DNA of 24,275 nucleotides from a virus. Positions 1 to 7,520 of this stretch are shown piece after piece; position 1 is the stretch's first letter; the number at the start of each line of letters is the position of its first letter. The position numbers and the translations under genes were made by a program. The notes under the pieces were generated by a model. The model did not search any database. It had not been told where the DNA came from and worked only from the letters and a program-made list of their open reading frames with translations. Location of the stretch: IMG/VR virus record IMGVR_UViG_3300048549_000921, positions 1-24,275 of that record. One strand, written 5' to 3'.

Positions 1-33
1 ACCTTCTGAGCATTTGTTTTGTCCTTGCAGTTC

Positions 34-258
34 TTATTGACTGCTACTTTGAGTTTCATTTGCGGTATCTTTTTCACGTTGCTTTTCCTCCCTTTTCATT
101 CTGAAATACATTTTGTAGTATTTCTTTTTCATCTCTGCAAGGTAAGCAGTCTCTTCTTCATTTTCGGGATAAACCTGAGTAAATCCCCACAGAGCTTCAA
201 GGTGAGTCATTAACCGAAGAACGGTAATAGGATCTTCAGGGTGTGCGTTGTACGGCAT
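34..258 (-). CDS. Hypothetical protein, 74 aa, charged C-terminus
   Basis: I do not recognise this protein. It reads MPYNAHPEDPITVLRLMTHL at the N-terminus, then a Lys/Glu-rich stretch (about residues 43-66) that could form a helix or short coiled coil. Its start overlaps the 3' end of purC by 23 bases, which fits translational coupling in the same minus-strand operon. There is no signal peptide, membrane segment or cysteine motif. It is probably a real small phage gene because it continues the tight packing, but its function is unknown. Confidence 0.6.
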   Translation of the reverse strand: MPYNAHPEDPITVLRLMTHLEALWGFTQVYPENEEETAYLAEMKKKYYKMYFRMKREEKQREKDTANETQSSSQ

Positions 259-1000
259 CTTCCTGTTCGATCATCAGCTTCCTATCTAACAAGTCAACAC
301 AAATCTGTTGGTAAGCATCTAGTAGACGCTGACGTTGTGCCGCTAGTTCATTAGTCGCCTTACGGTAGATATCCTTATCGAAGCTTTCATTGGTTCCTTT
401 CTTCCATAGCCTGCAACTATCGGGACTGATTTCATCGGCTACAAGCAGCTCGCCTGTAGCAGTTGAATATCCAAGTTCAAGTTTGAAGTCAACTAGGTCA
501 TAACCAATCTCATCAAACACTCTCTTCAGTACATAGTTAACGTCATGAGCTACGGTTGCAAGTTCATTAGGTAGGTTGATGTCATAACCCATTTTAAGGA
601 TGCGTCCAGTTGTGAGTAACGGATCATTCTTGTCGTCGTCCTTTAGGAAGAACTCAACCAAGGCTGGTGACAGGACAGTACCTTCTTCAATTGTGGTGCC
701 TCTACATAATCCACCCGCTGCCTTGTTACGGACAACGACTTCGATTGGAATAATATCCACCTTCTTACAGATGATGGTGTCATTAGTAAGGCGTGTATCA
801 ATGTGAGTAGCAATGTTATTCTTCTCCAACTCTTGAAAGAGTAGCCAAGAAATATTGCAGGTATATCCACCTTTACCTAAGTAGATCGCTGACTTATCAC
901 CATTATTAGCAGTGACAACATCATCGAACTTCAGGCAAATCTTATCAGGTTGGTAATCCTCATAGATAGATTTAGTCTTTCCTCTAATTAGCCATTTCAT
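236..1000 (-). CDS. purC: PurC, SAICAR synthetase (auxiliary metabolic gene)
   Basis: This enzyme joins aspartate to CAIR using ATP in de novo purine synthesis, in the cytoplasm. Family motifs are in order: the N-terminal nucleotide-binding strand GKTKSIY (residues 8-14), FDDVVTANNG, the IPIEVVVRNKAAGG segment near the middle, VDFKLELG, and the EISPDSCRLW signature. At 254 aa it is slightly longer than the usual bacterial form of roughly 240 aa, with a short charged tail ending QEDAVQRTP. The start at 1000 overlaps the end of the upstream nuclease gene by 17 bases. In a phage this supplies purines for DNA replication, together with the nearby RNR, ThyX and MazG genes. It looks intact. Motif recognition is strong; the metabolic role in infection is inferred. 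Confidence 0.95.
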   Translation of the reverse strand: MKWLIRGKTKSIYEDYQPDKICLKFDDVVTANNGDKSAIYLGKGGYTCNISWLLFQELEKNNIATHIDTRLTNDTIICKKVDIIPIEVVVRNKAAGGLCRGTTIEEGTVLSPALVEFFLKDDDKNDPLLTTGRILKMGYDINLPNELATVAHDVNYVLKRVFDEIGYDLVDFKLELGYSTATGELLVADEISPDSCRLWKKGTNESFDKDIYRKATNELAAQRQRLLDAYQQICVDLLDRKLMIEQEDAVQRTP

Positions 1001-1733
1001 TATCGTTTTCCATATCGTGGAATTGTTTTGCTCTTTTCAGGAACCTGCTTTCTGCAAGATCCATTTGGTCGCCATCAATAAAGATGCCTTGTGTAGTCTC
1101 TTCAGTAGCAACAATGATGAGTGCTACGTCACACTTATAGCCAGTGCGCTCAGCTAATGCAAGGCGGTAAGCCGCCATCTGTTGAGCACACTTTTGGTAC
1201 TTTCGGAATCCTCCGAAACCCATGCGGTCACCCTTATCAGGGAACCTGTTCATGTAAGGACCATTGCTTGTTTTGAAGTCAGCAATGACCTTCACTCCAC
1301 CAATCTCTCCGATCAGATCAGGACACCCTGCATACAGGTGTTCCGTAGACCACACGTATGCGACTTCCTTATCGTCAGACCTTAGGTGATGCCAGTCCTT
1401 ACGCAGTGGGCGCTCGGACCAGTGAATAATGTCAAACCAATCTAAATATTGATCCATCCCATTCCAAAAAGAACTATAAGCATCGGGGCAGTCAATTGGC
1501 AACCCCCTTATATAGTTCTCAGCACACTTATGGATTGCAGATCCACGTGTACTTGCCTCCTCAAGCTTGCCTGGGTTATTAATGTTCCAGGTACGTAGCC
1601 CAGCCTTAGACTTTTCCGTTTCAGTGGCACTTAATACCGTCGTCACCGAGGGCATATATAAACCGGAACATAGATACTTCCGGTAACCCTGCGGTGTGCT
1701 TATTCGGAAAGGCTGATCTGGGGGATTAGACAT
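984..1733 (-). CDS. RecB/Cas4-like PD-(D/E)XK exonuclease
   Basis: This is a 249-aa single-domain nuclease of the PD-(D/E)XK superfamily. Visible motifs are RGSAIHKCAE (about residues 63-72, the RecB-like helical motif), YAGCPDLIGE with Asp139, VIADFKTS with the catalytic D-F-K pair (Asp152, Lys154), and a downstream QMAAYRLA (the QxxxY motif). Such phage nucleases usually act in recombination or DNA end processing. An in-frame upstream ATG at 1784 exists, but the internal ATG at 1733 (MSNPPDQP) shortens the overlap with the HNH gene to about 34 bases, so I prefer it. There are no iron-sulfur cysteines of the Cas4 or AddB type. The exact role (recombination exonuclease or host DNA degradation) is not certain. 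Confidence 0.85.
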   Translation of the reverse strand: MSNPPDQPFRISTPQGYRKYLCSGLYMPSVTTVLSATETEKSKAGLRTWNINNPGKLEEASTRGSAIHKCAENYIRGLPIDCPDAYSSFWNGMDQYLDWFDIIHWSERPLRKDWHHLRSDDKEVAYVWSTEHLYAGCPDLIGEIGGVKVIADFKTSNGPYMNRFPDKGDRMGFGGFRKYQKCAQQMAAYRLALAERTGYKCDVALIIVATEETTQGIFIDGDQMDLAESRFLKRAKQFHDMENDNEMAN

Positions 1734-2008
1734 AGTTGGTCTTGGTGGATTTTTACATGACAGGTAGGACAGAGAGGTACACATTTAAGAATTTCATTCC
1801 AGAAGCGCTCTTCATTCCAAGCACATCTCCAGACTTTCAATTCCTTAGTAGAGGGATCTAAGTGATGCCATTCAATAACAGTTGGGTCATTATGATCACA
1901 AGCTCTACAGTTGTACTGAGACAGCATCTCCTTGCGGCGTTTAATTGTTTTCGCTGCATTAATAGCGGAGACGCTAAGACATTTTTTTGTCTTCTCAGTA
2001 CTCAGCAT
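1700..2008 (-). CDS. Small HNH endonuclease-like protein
   Basis: This is a 102-aa zinc-binding HNH-fold protein. It has CRAC (Cys34, Cys37), then EWHHLDP (His48, His49), an intermediate Asn-containing helix (ERFWNEIL), and CPTCHVKIH (Cys80, Cys83, His84, His88). The two CxxC pairs bind structural zinc and the HH...N...H residues form the metal-dependent nuclease site in this family. A second start (MLSQYNCRAC, residue 28) is possible. Neighbours overlap at both ends (14 bases with the upstream ORF, about 34 with the nuclease downstream), so it looks like an integrated operon member. It could be a free-standing homing or nicking enzyme, or a DNA-processing factor. Confidence 0.8.
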   Translation of the reverse strand: MLSTEKTKKCLSVSAINAAKTIKRRKEMLSQYNCRACDHNDPTVIEWHHLDPSTKELKVWRCAWNEERFWNEILKCVPLCPTCHVKIHQDQLCLIPQISLSE

Positions 2009-2336
2009 CCTCTAGTGACGGCCTCGCCTCTTGGAAATTTGAGCTGTAATTTGAAGGTGCGGTTGTTTCCTGAAACGTCGCATATAGTTGACCGACTGCA
2101 TTACCAACCGCCTCCGTAACACGAGCAGAAGCTTCTACTTGTTGTGAAAGCTGATTAACTTCTTGACGGAGTGCAATCACATGATCCATCAGGGATGGAG
2201 GACGTGGTGCAGGAGGTGGTGCTTGTGGTGGAGCTGGTGCTTGACCAGGAGCTTGCTGGCCCTTAGCCATAATTTCAGCAAGTCTTGCCTGCATTTCTGG
2301 TGGCAAGTTCTCAAAGTTATTAGGTGTGTTTGTCAT
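1995..2336 (-). CDS. Hypothetical protein with Pro/Ala/Gln-rich linker, 113 aa
   Basis: Not recognised. The N-terminal 25 residues (ENLPPEMQARLAEIMAKG) form a probable helix. A Pro/Gln/Ala-rich linker follows (residues about 28-48). A heptad-like helical segment then includes MDHVIALRQEVNQLSQQVEA (about 51-70), which looks like a coiled coil. Its start abuts the stop codon of the preceding ORF, so it is translated in the same operon. It may be an oligomerising accessory protein, but nothing shows what it binds. Confidence 0.6.
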   Translation of the reverse strand: MTNTPNNFENLPPEMQARLAEIMAKGQQAPGQAPAPPQAPPPAPRPPSLMDHVIALRQEVNQLSQQVEASARVTEAVGNAVGQLYATFQETTAPSNYSSNFQEARPSLEDAEY

Positions 2337-2530
2337 CAGAGTTCCTCAGCAGTCATTTTTTCTACAACTTCTTCAACGATGTCGCTGAATGCACGACGAA
2401 GTTCATACTTCAGATCGTCCTTATCTTTCTTCGCTCTAGTTACAGTGATGGGTGGCAACGTTAGTGTTGCCTCCACTTCCCATAGCCCTAGCTCTCCGTT
2501 CTTATGTGTATCTAAGTCAAGTTTAGTCAT
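2336..2530 (-). CDS. Hypothetical protein, 64 aa
   Basis: Not recognised. It is short and charged, with VEATLTLPPITVTRAKKDKD resembling beta strands followed by a helical acidic tail (about residues 45-64). It sits directly between the possible ssDNA-binding protein gene (2530) and the coiled-coil ORF (2336), sharing stop and start bases with both. This compact coupling supports a real gene. Confidence 0.6.
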   Translation of the reverse strand: MTKLDLDTHKNGELGLWEVEATLTLPPITVTRAKKDKDDLKYELRRAFSDIVEEVVEKMTAEEL

Positions 2531-3267
2531 CAGAATTCAGCGTTAGTTTCTACTTTTGCTTTTGCTTTAGCGGGCATCACAGTTGATCCACGCTTATCGG
2601 TTCCACCAGCAGGCAGTCCCTTTTCATCAGTCCCTTTACCATCAAAGGGATCTTTACCTTCAAAGAAATTCGGAAGCCAGATAGTTTCCTTCTGCTTAGT
2701 CCATTCCTTTTTAATCTTCTCAGGCACAGCACGAACCTTTGGCAAGATGCTGTAGCTAGTTTCAAGACCTTGACCTTTACGGGAGATCTTGATTGAGAAG
2801 TTTGCTAGACCTTCTTCGGTCCAGGTGTAGTCCTCAACTTCTTGGAGAACTTCAGTCAGCTGCTCACGCAATGACTTCTGTTCAATGAACAGAACTTCAA
2901 GGCGACCACGGGTTGCTGATGTGCCTACCCAAGCAAGGAAGCGACGTGGCTTAACAAAGCTGCCGTCAATCTTTGGTCGGTCAGGCTTACTCCAGTCAGT
3001 CTCACGCGCAATGTCATTAGGCTGACCAGGGTGACTGCGTGTTACTACGTATCCGTTAAAGCGTAGATCACCAGTCTTGGCATCTTGTGTTTCAGATGCA
3101 TATTGCCAGCCAACAATGGCGTGACCTGTTTCGTAGCATCCAAGCAGTCTGAATTCTTCTGATTCTCCGTCTTTCAGTTGACTAGGTTTGAAGTAAGGTT
3201 GAGGTTCTTTCGTTTCAATTTTATCTTTAGCCTCCGTTAATTCTGGAGGTAGGACTTGTAATGTCAT
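2530..3267 (-). CDS. Conserved phage protein, possible ssDNA-binding protein
   Basis: This 245-aa soluble protein has a beta-rich core (FRLLGCYETGHAIVGWQY, PRRFLAWVG, RLEVLFIEQKSLREQL) followed by FSIKISRKGQGLETSYSILP and a hydrophilic Gly/Lys-rich tail. That arrangement recalls small phage ssDNA-binding or gp32-like proteins, where a late segment of the form IKI-R-GxGxxTxY is common. I rate this as a resemblance only. The gene begins a run of coupled genes down to purC and is separated from the next upstream gene by about 58 bases of AT-rich sequence that could hold a promoter. A separate two-OB SSB gene lies about 400 bases upstream, so two ssDNA-binding proteins would be somewhat redundant. 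Confidence 0.55.
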   Translation of the reverse strand: MTLQVLPPELTEAKDKIETKEPQPYFKPSQLKDGESEEFRLLGCYETGHAIVGWQYASETQDAKTGDLRFNGYVVTRSHPGQPNDIARETDWSKPDRPKIDGSFVKPRRFLAWVGTSATRGRLEVLFIEQKSLREQLTEVLQEVEDYTWTEEGLANFSIKISRKGQGLETSYSILPKVRAVPEKIKKEWTKQKETIWLPNFFEGKDPFDGKGTDEKGLPAGGTDKRGSTVMPAKAKAKVETNAEF

Positions 3268-3325
3268 TGCATATATTGTTTAGACAATTACAATATAATC
3301 CCTTATTTATAAAGATGTGACCTAA

Positions 3326-3565
3326 TTAAAAAGGTCCTGTCCACTCTTCAGCCTTCGCCCAAACCTCTCTGTTACCAGCGTCTCCGATATACTTTTTCAT
3401 ATCATCAGTAAGCTGTTCGTCGTCAAGAAACATAAGGGCATCAACCAATAAGTTCAATAGTTTGTCAAACCCTGCTGCTTGTTCCTGATTGTCGAGCAGC
3501 TTGATTGCATAGGCAGCACAGACAGCTTGTCTTTGTTCTGTAGTAATTTCGGATAATCGATTCAT
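3326..3565 (-). CDS. Hypothetical protein, 79 aa
   Basis: Not recognised. It is predicted all-helical (AVCAAYAIKLLDNQEQAAGF, then LLNLLVDALMFLDDEQ), acidic, with a C-terminal WAKAEEWTGPF. It lies alone between the SSB gene (stop at 3672) and the 245-aa protein, with non-coding gaps on both sides. No membrane segment or signal peptide is present. Confidence 0.55.
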   Translation of the reverse strand: MNRLSEITTEQRQAVCAAYAIKLLDNQEQAAGFDKLLNLLVDALMFLDDEQLTDDMKKYIGDAGNREVWAKAEEWTGPF

Positions 3566-3597
3566 AATATAAGCTTCAAATTTTTTGATACCATTTT

Positions 3598-3634
3598 TAG
3601 GGTCGCACGCGGGCTTTTCATTAAAAAGCGACCA
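3598..3634 (-). terminator. Possible hairpin downstream of ssb
   Basis: Arms GGTCGC and GCGACC enclose a nested GCTTTT/AAAAGC pairing in the gap after the ssb stop codon. It could fold as a terminator or processing hairpin on the minus transcript, but there is no clean T-run after it. Confidence 0.35.
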
Positions 3635-3671
3635 TATAGGCCGCCTTTATTATTTAAACCATCCCTTCTTA

Positions 3672-4331
3672 TCAATACTCCGGGGTTGGGTCAACTTCGC
3701 CATAACCTTTAGCGCCTCCCGTCGTCGGTGCTCCTCTTCCTGTACGCGGCGTTTCCTTTCTAGTCGTGAAGTCATTTGCAACGATAGCTCTGTAAGGGCT
3801 CGTGTCGCCTTCCTTTCTAAACTCCCGAATATATCCTTGCACACAGATAGGCCGCCCTTTACGGACTCTCTCAGTGAGTTTTGCTTTTCTTGATTCATGT
3901 GTCTCCATAAACAACCAGGTAGTGATGTCAGAGTTGTCTAGTGTGCTGCCAATCTTGATAGCAACTTGACCATTTTTACGTTCTTTAATCTCATCAGAAC
4001 CAAAGAACGCATTCCCCAGTACGACTTGATTACAGTACATTTCTTGGGGGATAGCATGTTCCAAAGTAGTAACAACTAGATCTAGTGGTTGTGACGAGTC
4101 ATCACTAAAGACTAAATTCCCAGTGACTAAAACACGGGTGCCTGTTTTCCATGATTGGAAGGCTGATAGCTTTGGACCTTGTCTATCGTAACAGAGTACT
4201 CTTAGTTTAACTTGACTACTGTCATTGTTACCTGGAATAACTGCTTCAGCAGCTACATAGTCAAGACCGTAAGCCTTGACTGGATCAGAGCAAAATTCTT
4301 TAAGCTCTACAGTTGCGGCGATAAAATTCAT
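3672..4331 (-). CDS. ssb: Single-stranded DNA-binding protein with two OB-like halves
   Basis: This 219-aa protein protects ssDNA during replication. The N-terminal half (residues 1-100) has SSB-like strands (MNFIAATVELKEFCSDP, VKLRVLCYDRQG, GTRVLVTGNLVFSDD). A second similar half follows (about 103-190: NQVVLGNAFFG, ITTWLFMETHES, GRPICVQGYIREFRK). The tail is Gly/Thr/Pro-rich and ends GEVDPTPEY, mildly acidic but not the classic DDIPF tip. Two concatenated OB domains exceed the usual single-OB bacterial SSB core. The neighbours are thyX, RNR and a small ORF. An ORF in another frame (3650-3898) overlaps its 3' end and is treated as a shadow. The SSB call is from motif layout, not alignment. 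Confidence 0.75.
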   Translation of the reverse strand: MNFIAATVELKEFCSDPVKAYGLDYVAAEAVIPGNNDSSQVKLRVLCYDRQGPKLSAFQSWKTGTRVLVTGNLVFSDDSSQPLDLVVTTLEHAIPQEMYCNQVVLGNAFFGSDEIKERKNGQVAIKIGSTLDNSDITTWLFMETHESRKAKLTERVRKGRPICVQGYIREFRKEGDTSPYRAIVANDFTTRKETPRTGRGAPTTGGAKGYGEVDPTPEY

Positions 4332-4360
4332 TATGACTGATATTGTTGTCAGTCCTTAGT

Positions 4361-4510
4361 TTAATCGCTCTTTTTAGATTTTGCGAGTTCCTGCTTGTCT
4401 AACTCTGCAATTTCACTTTTAATGTTGCCAGCCATAAAAGAATTGCCGAGATGTTCAACAGCTCGCAGTGCTTCTTCAAGTGTTTCACGTTTGTCGTTAC
4501 TAGGCATCAT
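4361..4510 (-). CDS. Small hypothetical protein, 49 aa
   Basis: Not recognised. It begins MMPSNDKRETLEEALRAVEH and continues as a charged, helix-prone peptide ending AKSKKSD. Its start codon (4510 or 4507) lies inside the last codons of thyX, which is typical translational coupling, and its stop is 29 bases before the ssb start. Such small acidic/basic helical proteins are common in phage operons; the function is unknown. Confidence 0.55.
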   Translation of the reverse strand: MMPSNDKRETLEEALRAVEHLGNSFMAGNIKSEIAELDKQELAKSKKSD

Positions 4511-5156
4511 TCTCAGGCCACATAGCGTTTGCAATTGTTGGTAGCTCTTTTTGTAGTATAGCCAACACTTCTAGTGCAATATTCTGATGCTCTAACTGTG
4601 TTCCGTTAGCAGAGCGTAAGTCAACATAATGAAGCCAGCTACGGATAGTACCTGACATGTACATCCTTGTTCCAGTATTCAAAGGCAGTACAGAACGAGC
4701 ACACTCCTTAGCAACTCCTTTCTCAAGCAGTGCTTTATAGAGATCCATTGAGTGTTTGAAGTGCTCTTCAGTAAGAAGATTCCACTGATCAATGTCAGCT
4801 TGACGTAAGTCAGCAATGCTGTTCTGTCTATTCTTTGAATCTTGGCGACGTAACTGAGGTGTATGTAAGTCAGTCACTTCAGCGTAGCGTTGTGAGAACT
4901 CTTGAAAACTAAAGCTACGGTGCCTCAGAATTTGAGGTGCAATAGCCCTAGTAGTTTGAATCTCCACGCACATTGAAGCCATTTCAAATGGGCTCCAGTG
5001 CCTGTGCTTGATTAGATACTTTAATAGTTTCTCACTATCTGGGTTATCTTCATTAGCGGGATTAGAAACTCTGGCAATTTTACCGATTAGTTTCTCAGCA
5101 TCAGGAGTAATCCAGATAAGGCGAGCATTATGAGTGTCGTTTGATATATCAATCAT
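4500..5156 (-). CDS. thyX: ThyX, flavin-dependent thymidylate synthase
   Basis: ThyX makes dTMP from dUMP with FAD, NADPH and methylenetetrahydrofolate. The signature loop RHRSFSFQEFSQRY (residues 78-91) matches the family motif RHRxxSxxExSxRY. Other family features are HRHWSPFEMA (51-60), LPLNTGTRMYMSGTIRSWLH and the late Leu/Glu-rich helix. The protein is 218 aa from the ATG at 5156, the usual family size. An upstream in-frame ATG at 5255 would add 33 residues that overlap the preceding ORF by over 100 bases, so I reject it; the chosen start overlaps that ORF by only 8 bases. It acts with NrdAB to supply thymidine nucleotides for phage DNA. Confidence 0.95.
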   Translation of the reverse strand: MIDISNDTHNARLIWITPDAEKLIGKIARVSNPANEDNPDSEKLLKYLIKHRHWSPFEMASMCVEIQTTRAIAPQILRHRSFSFQEFSQRYAEVTDLHTPQLRRQDSKNRQNSIADLRQADIDQWNLLTEEHFKHSMDLYKALLEKGVAKECARSVLPLNTGTRMYMSGTIRSWLHYVDLRSANGTQLEHQNIALEVLAILQKELPTIANAMWPENDA

Positions 5157-5349
5157 TTTCGCACCATCTATAAATGTCGTGTTCGTTATAAGGCTTATCG
5201 CAACAGTCGTATTCACCTGGATAATCAGGGTGACCAGCAGCCCAGGAGTCACCACCTAAGGCCCTTACTTCTATTTTGCAAAGCTGGTGCTCACTAAGCG
5301 TAGAGGTTGGTCCTGAAGCAATTGCTACTACAGCTAACAGCTCAATCAT
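5149..5349 (-). CDS. Hypothetical protein with N-terminal hydrophobic segment, 66 aa
   Basis: Not recognised. The N-terminus MIELLAVVAIASGPTS could be a short signal or membrane anchor, and the rest is polar with three cysteines (Cys24 and the CC pair). The stop overlaps the thyX start by 8 bases and the start shares bases with the nrdB stop at 5349, so it belongs to the nrdA-nrdB-thyX operon. A role in redox support of RNR is conceivable because of the cysteines, but that is speculation. Confidence 0.55.
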   Translation of the reverse strand: MIELLAVVAIASGPTSTLSEHQLCKIEVRALGGDSWAAGHPDYPGEYDCCDKPYNEHDIYRWCEND

Positions 5350-6083
5350 TAAGCATATTGGGGTAGGTTTCGTGAATCACTCTCAAAGAACGCTGGCATT
5401 CTGGAGGCTCTTGTGTCTGCAAGACCAGCAGCTTTACCAGTTTTGTAGAGACTATCGCTGCACTTCATCCAGAAGTTACTGGACAGGTGCTTGTTCTCAT
5501 TCTCAGCTTGGAGTGGTTCAGTAACCCAACGTACAGTTGCACGTCGGATTGCATTTAGTGTCTTATCTGATGTAGCACCAACTTCTTTAGCAACTAAAGA
5601 ATGAGCTGCGACATGGGTCATCTCGTCTCGGCTGATATCTGCCGAGGTTGTACGTAGGCCCGTGTCACCAAGGAACCTGAAGATTGGCAGAAGAACGAAG
5701 AATACACTTCGTTCGAGAATGGCTGCCTTGAGGACGGGGTGACGGTCCAATCCAATCCACGTTTTAGCAATCTTGTCAGCTTCAGCCTGTATTCTTCCAG
5801 GGACTTGATGAACATCTGCTGCATAGTTAAGGGCAAGATCATGATTAGTTTCGTCTTCAATGTTGGATAAGAGCAGCTCTTTACAGCCAGCAGCTTCAGG
5901 TAGGTCTCCCTTCATAGCGTCAGTAATAAAATCAGCTACAGGAATCTCAAGGATTCGTAGGGATAGGGCACGTTGAACAACCTCTTCACCACCAGGGAGA
6001 AGGTCTCCCTTAGTGATGGCTACAGGTGTCCAGGTACGCTTGCGTTCGTGAAGTTGAATATATGGAGTTGCTGCTTTTGTCAT
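5349..6083 (-). CDS. nrdB: Class I ribonucleotide reductase small subunit, short form without the usual Tyr
   Basis: This is the ferritin-like radical-generating partner of NrdA. At 244 aa it is much shorter than the usual 320-380 aa beta subunit. The dimetal ligands appear retained: Glu46, E78-x-x-H81 (EDETNH), Glu124 (AILERSVF) and E154-x-x-H157 (RDEMTHV). Four residues after His81, where E. coli NrdB has the radical Tyr122, I read Leu85, so a stable tyrosyl radical at that position is not possible. Short NrdB proteins of this kind are known in cyanopodoviruses such as Syn5, whose RNR was first called class II and later reassigned to class I (from memory). It lies 24 bases downstream of nrdA. 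The family call is firm; the cofactor chemistry is inferred. Confidence 0.85.
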   Translation of the reverse strand: MTKAATPYIQLHERKRTWTPVAITKGDLLPGGEEVVQRALSLRILEIPVADFITDAMKGDLPEAAGCKELLLSNIEDETNHDLALNYAADVHQVPGRIQAEADKIAKTWIGLDRHPVLKAAILERSVFFVLLPIFRFLGDTGLRTTSADISRDEMTHVAAHSLVAKEVGATSDKTLNAIRRATVRWVTEPLQAENENKHLSSNFWMKCSDSLYKTGKAAGLADTRASRMPAFFESDSRNLPQYA

Positions 6084-6107
6084 GGTAATTATGCGATGGA
6101 TTTATAG

Positions 6108-7520
6108 TTATTCAGCACATCCAACACACATAGTGGGATCTGAATAATTGGGTAGGTCAGGGATCTTGTCTGAGTCCTCATCAATCTCATTCATATCGAA
6201 TAGGTCTCTGAAGTCTTCATCTAAGGCGTTGGATATATCATCTTTGGCTTGTGTGTTCTCCATTACCTGCAGTGAGTAATACATACTTGTCTGAGGTGAG
6301 TTCAGCCAATCTTGGATAAACTCTTCGGAGTAGATAAGAATATCGCTCCAAGTGTTGAAACTATAGCCATGACAGAGTCCAGTGGACTGGAGCATCAACA
6401 TGATGCCGTTAGCGACACGGTAGTAATCGTGCCAACCAACCATCTCTGCCGTTTCTACAAGACCGTAGTCATACTGAGAGATTCCAAAAGTAGAGCTGTC
6501 CCTATCAACGATGCGTCCGACCGGCGGTGCGATTTCGGGGGCGGTTGTATAGCCTGCTCTGTCTTGTTGCGAGTAGGAACATGAAGCAGTTGGTGCAATA
6601 GCAAAGGCACGATCCATTTTGGCGGCCTTAGCAACTGAAGCTGCTTGATTGATTCCTGCTTGAAGTGCTTTTACGATTTTAACTGCTGCTGGAGTCGCAT
6701 CAGAATCACCTTCTAGTGCATCAGCAAACTCTGCATACGTTACTTTTTCAAGTGATAGCAGGTTGGCTAAGCCAAGCATCCCAAGACCTACTTGCCTATC
6801 AAAATGAGGATGTAGGTATTGTCCTGTATTCTCAACACCAGTCCTACCATGAAGCTCGACAAGCTCCGTCATACCATCAACAAATGCCTGTGGTAGATCC
6901 TCTACCTTGCCTGCCGCGACGTTTATATGTTGCAACAAGCAAGTGGCTCTTGATTTAATAAATACTTCCAGACAAACGTTGGCATAAATTCTATTACCGT
7001 GCTGGTCATAACGAACCTTCGCTAGCCATACATCACCACGCATAATGCCTCGCAGCACTGCGTCACGTGTATCAGCATTAGCTACGTCCCACATCTCTTG
7101 GTTGAGATTGATGCAACGCTTAGCCCAAGGTAGTTCTGACCTAGGTGCCTCACAGAATTCAATAACATCTGCGTGACTTAAGTCAAGATGAAGCACGACA
7201 GCCCCATTTTTATATACACCCCCCCTACGTAAAATTTCATTAATCGTTGAATAGATTTTTCCAAAACTTACAGGACCTGATGCAACCAAGCCTTTACCGT
7301 TTTCTTCACCTTTAGGCCGTAGTTGAGATAAATGGATTGCAACACCTGCTCCATTTCTTAGGGCGTGTGAAGCAAAGCGCCAGGAGGCTTCGATACCTTC
7401 GGCACCCTCCATGCTGTCCATGACGTTAAAAATCGTGCAGCTGACTGGAAGTCGGCTTTCAGGGTTGTCTAGCCAGCTTTGAACACGGCCAGTACGTGCA
7501 ATAAAATTGTTAATTGACAT
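6108..7520 (-). CDS. nrdA: Ribonucleotide reductase large (catalytic) subunit, compact form
   Basis: This subunit reduces ribonucleotides to deoxyribonucleotides. It is 470 aa, far shorter than E. coli NrdA (about 760 aa), with no N-terminal ATP cone. Visible parts are LPVSC (Cys28, likely the first redox cysteine), RNGAGVAIHL, the GGVYKNGAVVLHLDLSHADV segment, the catalytic loop NVCLE (Asn181, Cys183, Glu185, matching NxCxE), IAPTASCS near residue 310, and a C-terminal CVGC pair for re-reduction by thioredoxin-like proteins. Lack of an ATP cone implies relaxed allosteric activity control, which suits a phage. It is followed by nrdB and preceded by mazG, whose stop overlaps its start by 11 bases. 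This architecture can be mistaken for a monomeric class II enzyme; the adjacent NrdB argues for class I. Confidence 0.9.
   Translation of the reverse strand: MSINNFIARTGRVQSWLDNPESRLPVSCTIFNVMDSMEGAEGIEASWRFASHALRNGAGVAIHLSQLRPKGEENGKGLVASGPVSFGKIYSTINEILRRGGVYKNGAVVLHLDLSHADVIEFCEAPRSELPWAKRCINLNQEMWDVANADTRDAVLRGIMRGDVWLAKVRYDQHGNRIYANVCLEVFIKSRATCLLQHINVAAGKVEDLPQAFVDGMTELVELHGRTGVENTGQYLHPHFDRQVGLGMLGLANLLSLEKVTYAEFADALEGDSDATPAAVKIVKALQAGINQAASVAKAAKMDRAFAIAPTASCSYSQQDRAGYTTAPEIAPPVGRIVDRDSSTFGISQYDYGLVETAEMVGWHDYYRVANGIMLMLQSTGLCHGYSFNTWSDILIYSEEFIQDWLNSPQTSMYYSLQVMENTQAKDDISNALDEDFRDLFDMNEIDEDSDKIPDLPNYSDPTMCVGCAE

Noticed and set aside
984-1733. Cas4 protein of a CRISPR system
   Set aside because: It lacks the iron-sulfur cysteines, and no other cas genes are present.
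3650-3898. 82-aa ORF on the minus strand overlapping ssb
   Set aside because: Nearly all of it lies inside the ssb C-terminal coding region in another frame; arginine-rich composition looks like a frame shadow.
5618-5860. 80-aa minus-strand ORF
   Set aside because: It is within nrdB in a different frame.
6108-7520. Monomeric class II (B12-dependent) RNR
   Set aside because: Compact size suggests it, but the adjacent NrdB-like gene with dimetal ligands favours class I.
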